Below, in pieces: positions 31,290-32,561 of a stretch of 32,561 bases of DNA (within the stretch, counting starts at the first letter, position 1; each line of letters starts with the position of its first letter). The notes beneath the pieces are model-generated. The model was not told where the DNA came from and ran no database searches. It saw only the letters and a program-made list of their open reading frames with translations. Source of the DNA: Deltaproteobacteria bacterium RIFOXYD12_FULL_56_24 (lineage in GTDB: Bacteria > Desulfobacterota > Desulfobulbia > Desulfobulbales > Desulfurivibrionaceae); contig MGTD01000060.1 in assembly GCA_001799285.1 (NCBI GenBank), positions 1-32,561 of the forward strand. Reading direction: 5' to 3'. The position numbers and the translations under genes were made by a program.

Positions 31290-32356
31290 AACCGACCACC
31301 TCCACTCATTTTATAAGGGACTGCAAACAAAAACGATAAAAGCCTGCTGCGGGTCAATAGCGTATGAACGGCCAAAGGCAATAGTGTCCCGGTGACAAAA
31401 GCAACAACTGTCATGATTGCAGCACCGGCATCGGGCGCATAATGCCTAAAAACGCCATATGTTATCGCGATAAAGGTTATGTGAAACAGATATATCGTGA
31501 AAGAACCCCGTTCAAGAACACCAAAACAAGCCCGCAGATATGCCGGCAGGTTACATCGAGATATGTATATAGCGGTAAAATAAATATAATACACGCCGGC
31601 CAACGCCTTAAAGTAATAGAAAACAACCCCAAAAAGTTTACCGGTTACCGCCGGAGAAAACAAGAACAACGATAAATGAATCAGGCACAAGATCAGGGCA
31701 TTACGCAGTGTATGCTGATCGCAAAAATCCCTCCAGAATTTTCGCGTTAACCATCCGAAGAAGAATAACAAAATATCACGAGCAAAAAAAGGGGCAACCG
31801 CACCACTTAAGTGTACAGTTAACAACCCGGCACACAAAAACGAGGCCACGATGCCATTTATCTTTTTTAGATAATGGTAAAACGGAACAAAAACCAGGAA
31901 GATACAGAACAGCGACCGTAAGAACCAAAGATGCTGGATATCTTTAGTGAGCAGGATGTCCGTGGCTATGCGAAGAAACGAGCCTTCTGGATTAAGCAAC
32001 AGGAACGTCGTAGGCAGCAAAACTAAAAAACCAGTGGCATAAAGCGGAACCAAAAGCCTTTTGCCTTTTTTGATCAACTCCCGAGTAACATGGATGTCTT
32101 GCCGTTGCTCAAAGGAGGAATAAAAAAACACATACCCGGACATCCACAAAAAAAGCGGCATATGAAAACTGTAAGGGTAGCTTACAAAGATTGTTTGGAT
32201 CAGTGCAGGAACACCATTCGAACTACCTGCGATTGGATTGGTGGGCGAATGGCCAATAACTACCAGCAGAATGGCAATCGCTCTAAGCACCACCACATGC
32301 CATAAACGATCTGAGTTAGTTTGAGAAGTTTGAGGCAAATTCAGGCTTATAGTCAA
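31286..32356 (-). CDS. Membrane acyltransferase (Acyltransferase-3 / OafA-like)
   Basis: This 356-aa protein has ten or so hydrophobic segments. The N-terminal helix carries LRAIAILLVVIGH, whose Arg and His are conserved catalytic-type residues of acyltransferase-3, followed by SFHMPLFLWMSGYVFF and HLWFLRSLFCIFLVF, typical of this family. It O-acetylates (or otherwise O-acylates) exported glycans from the inner membrane. The assigned start is TTG 32356; no ribosome site is evident, and a GTG slightly downstream is possible. It is the first gene of the six-gene minus operon. Confidence 0.85.
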   Translation of the reverse strand: MTISLNLPQTSQTNSDRLWHVVVLRAIAILLVVIGHSPTNPIAGSSNGVPALIQTIFVSYPYSFHMPLFLWMSGYVFFYSSFEQRQDIHVTRELIKKGKRLLVPLYATGFLVLLPTTFLLLNPEGSFLRIATDILLTKDIQHLWFLRSLFCIFLVFVPFYHYLKKINGIVASFLCAGLLTVHLSGAVAPFFARDILLFFFGWLTRKFWRDFCDQHTLRNALILCLIHLSLFLFSPAVTGKLFGVVFYYFKALAGVYYIYFTAIYISRCNLPAYLRACFGVLERGSFTIYLFHITFIAITYGVFRHYAPDAGAAIMTVVAFVTGTLLPLAVHTLLTRSRLLSFLFAVPYKMSGGGRL

Positions 32357-32538
32357 AATTTATGAATGATATAACCGGTAGCGGTCGTTGTCAAGGACGG
32401 TCATTGTCAAGAAAGATGTCGCATTTTTTATGCTGCCTTTTCTAGAGGGTATAGACCTTGGAAAAATGACTTCGGAAATCACTGCTGTCTTATAAATTTG
32501 TAAGCAAAATCGGATAAATAGAAGGCTCGGAGAGCTCC
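32357..32538. other. Intergenic region between divergent genes
   Basis: AT-rich with no gene. Promoters for the minus-strand operon and the plus-strand gene at the edge should be here, but no clear -35/-10 pair stands out. GACGGTCATTGTCAAG partly repeats the preceding GGTCGTTGTCAAGGA as a short direct repeat. Confidence 0.3.
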
Positions 32539-32561
32539 ATGTGTTATATTGTTTTTGCGGA
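32539..32561 (+). CDS. Possible start of a plus-strand gene, cut by the window edge
   Basis: ATG 32539 gives MCYIVFA before the sequence ends, with GGAG six bases upstream at 32529-32532. Too short to identify. Cytoplasmic genes starting with Met-Cys include glutamine amidotransferases (MCG...), but the third residue differs, so I do not name it. Confidence 0.3.

Overview
This 32.6 kb window is a surface-polysaccharide (exopolysaccharide or O-antigen-like) biosynthesis and export locus from a Gram-negative bacterium. The outer-membrane Wza-type lipoprotein, the Wzz-type chain-length protein, the Wzx flippase and the heptosyltransferase-like enzymes all imply a double membrane. Gene content, moderate GC and the many GNAT/FemAB, ExeA-like ATPase, HD-GYP and PilZ genes fit a Desulfobacterota (former Deltaproteobacteria) genome, but that placement is an inference.

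Layout. (1) 1-3900, minus strand: a wzx flippase cut by the window edge, an IS200-like transposase remnant, two tandem paralogous GNAT/FemAB-like acyltransferases, and a leftover piece of a second wzx 5' end, together the trace of a local duplication. (2) 4156-12992, plus strand: YdcF-like membrane protein, a third FemAB-like protein, GT4, GT9, radical SAM enzyme, GT4, PIG-L deacetylase and a WecA/MraY-type initiating transferase. (3) 13133-25069, minus strand: PilZ protein, ExeA-like ATPase, HD-GYP protein, a 986-aa exporter fusing FG-GAP, OmpA and Wza/SLBB domains, Wzz plus a BY-kinase-like domain, Wzy/ligase, WbqC and a DegT aminotransferase. (4) 25662-32356, minus strand: acyltransferase, CgeB-like GT, GT9, methyltransferase, DegT aminotransferase and a PHP-like membrane protein, mostly with ATGA overlaps. 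A possible plus-strand gene starts at the right edge.

Likely division of work: the WecA-like enzyme loads the first sugar on undecaprenyl phosphate. The GT4/GT9/CgeB enzymes extend the unit, while aminotransferases, the deacetylase, the methyltransferase, the radical SAM enzyme and acyltransferases make or decorate sugars. Wzx flips, Wzy polymerises, the Wzz-like protein sets length, and the fused Wza lipoprotein exports. HD-GYP and PilZ genes just ahead of the exporter suggest c-di-GMP control.

The most unusual content is a dense, nested set of small palindromic elements that I call R1 to R5. R1 (154 nt, GTAA tips, 8-bp target duplications, features of the IS66 family) sits inside three protein genes. 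Each time insert plus duplication is a multiple of 3 (162, 216, 162 nt), so it adds 54, 72 and 54 residues without breaking the frame. One insertion falls right after the start codon of the exporter, ahead of its lipoprotein signal, and the pre-insertion sequence can be reconstructed. R2 (53-54 nt hairpin) is nested in some R1 copies and also occurs at a gene junction. R3 (153 nt, also GTAA tips and an 8-bp duplication) shows compensatory base changes between copies. Several element tips supply the stop codon of the adjoining gene. This resembles the Rickettsia palindromic elements in effect, but here the transposition footprints are visible.
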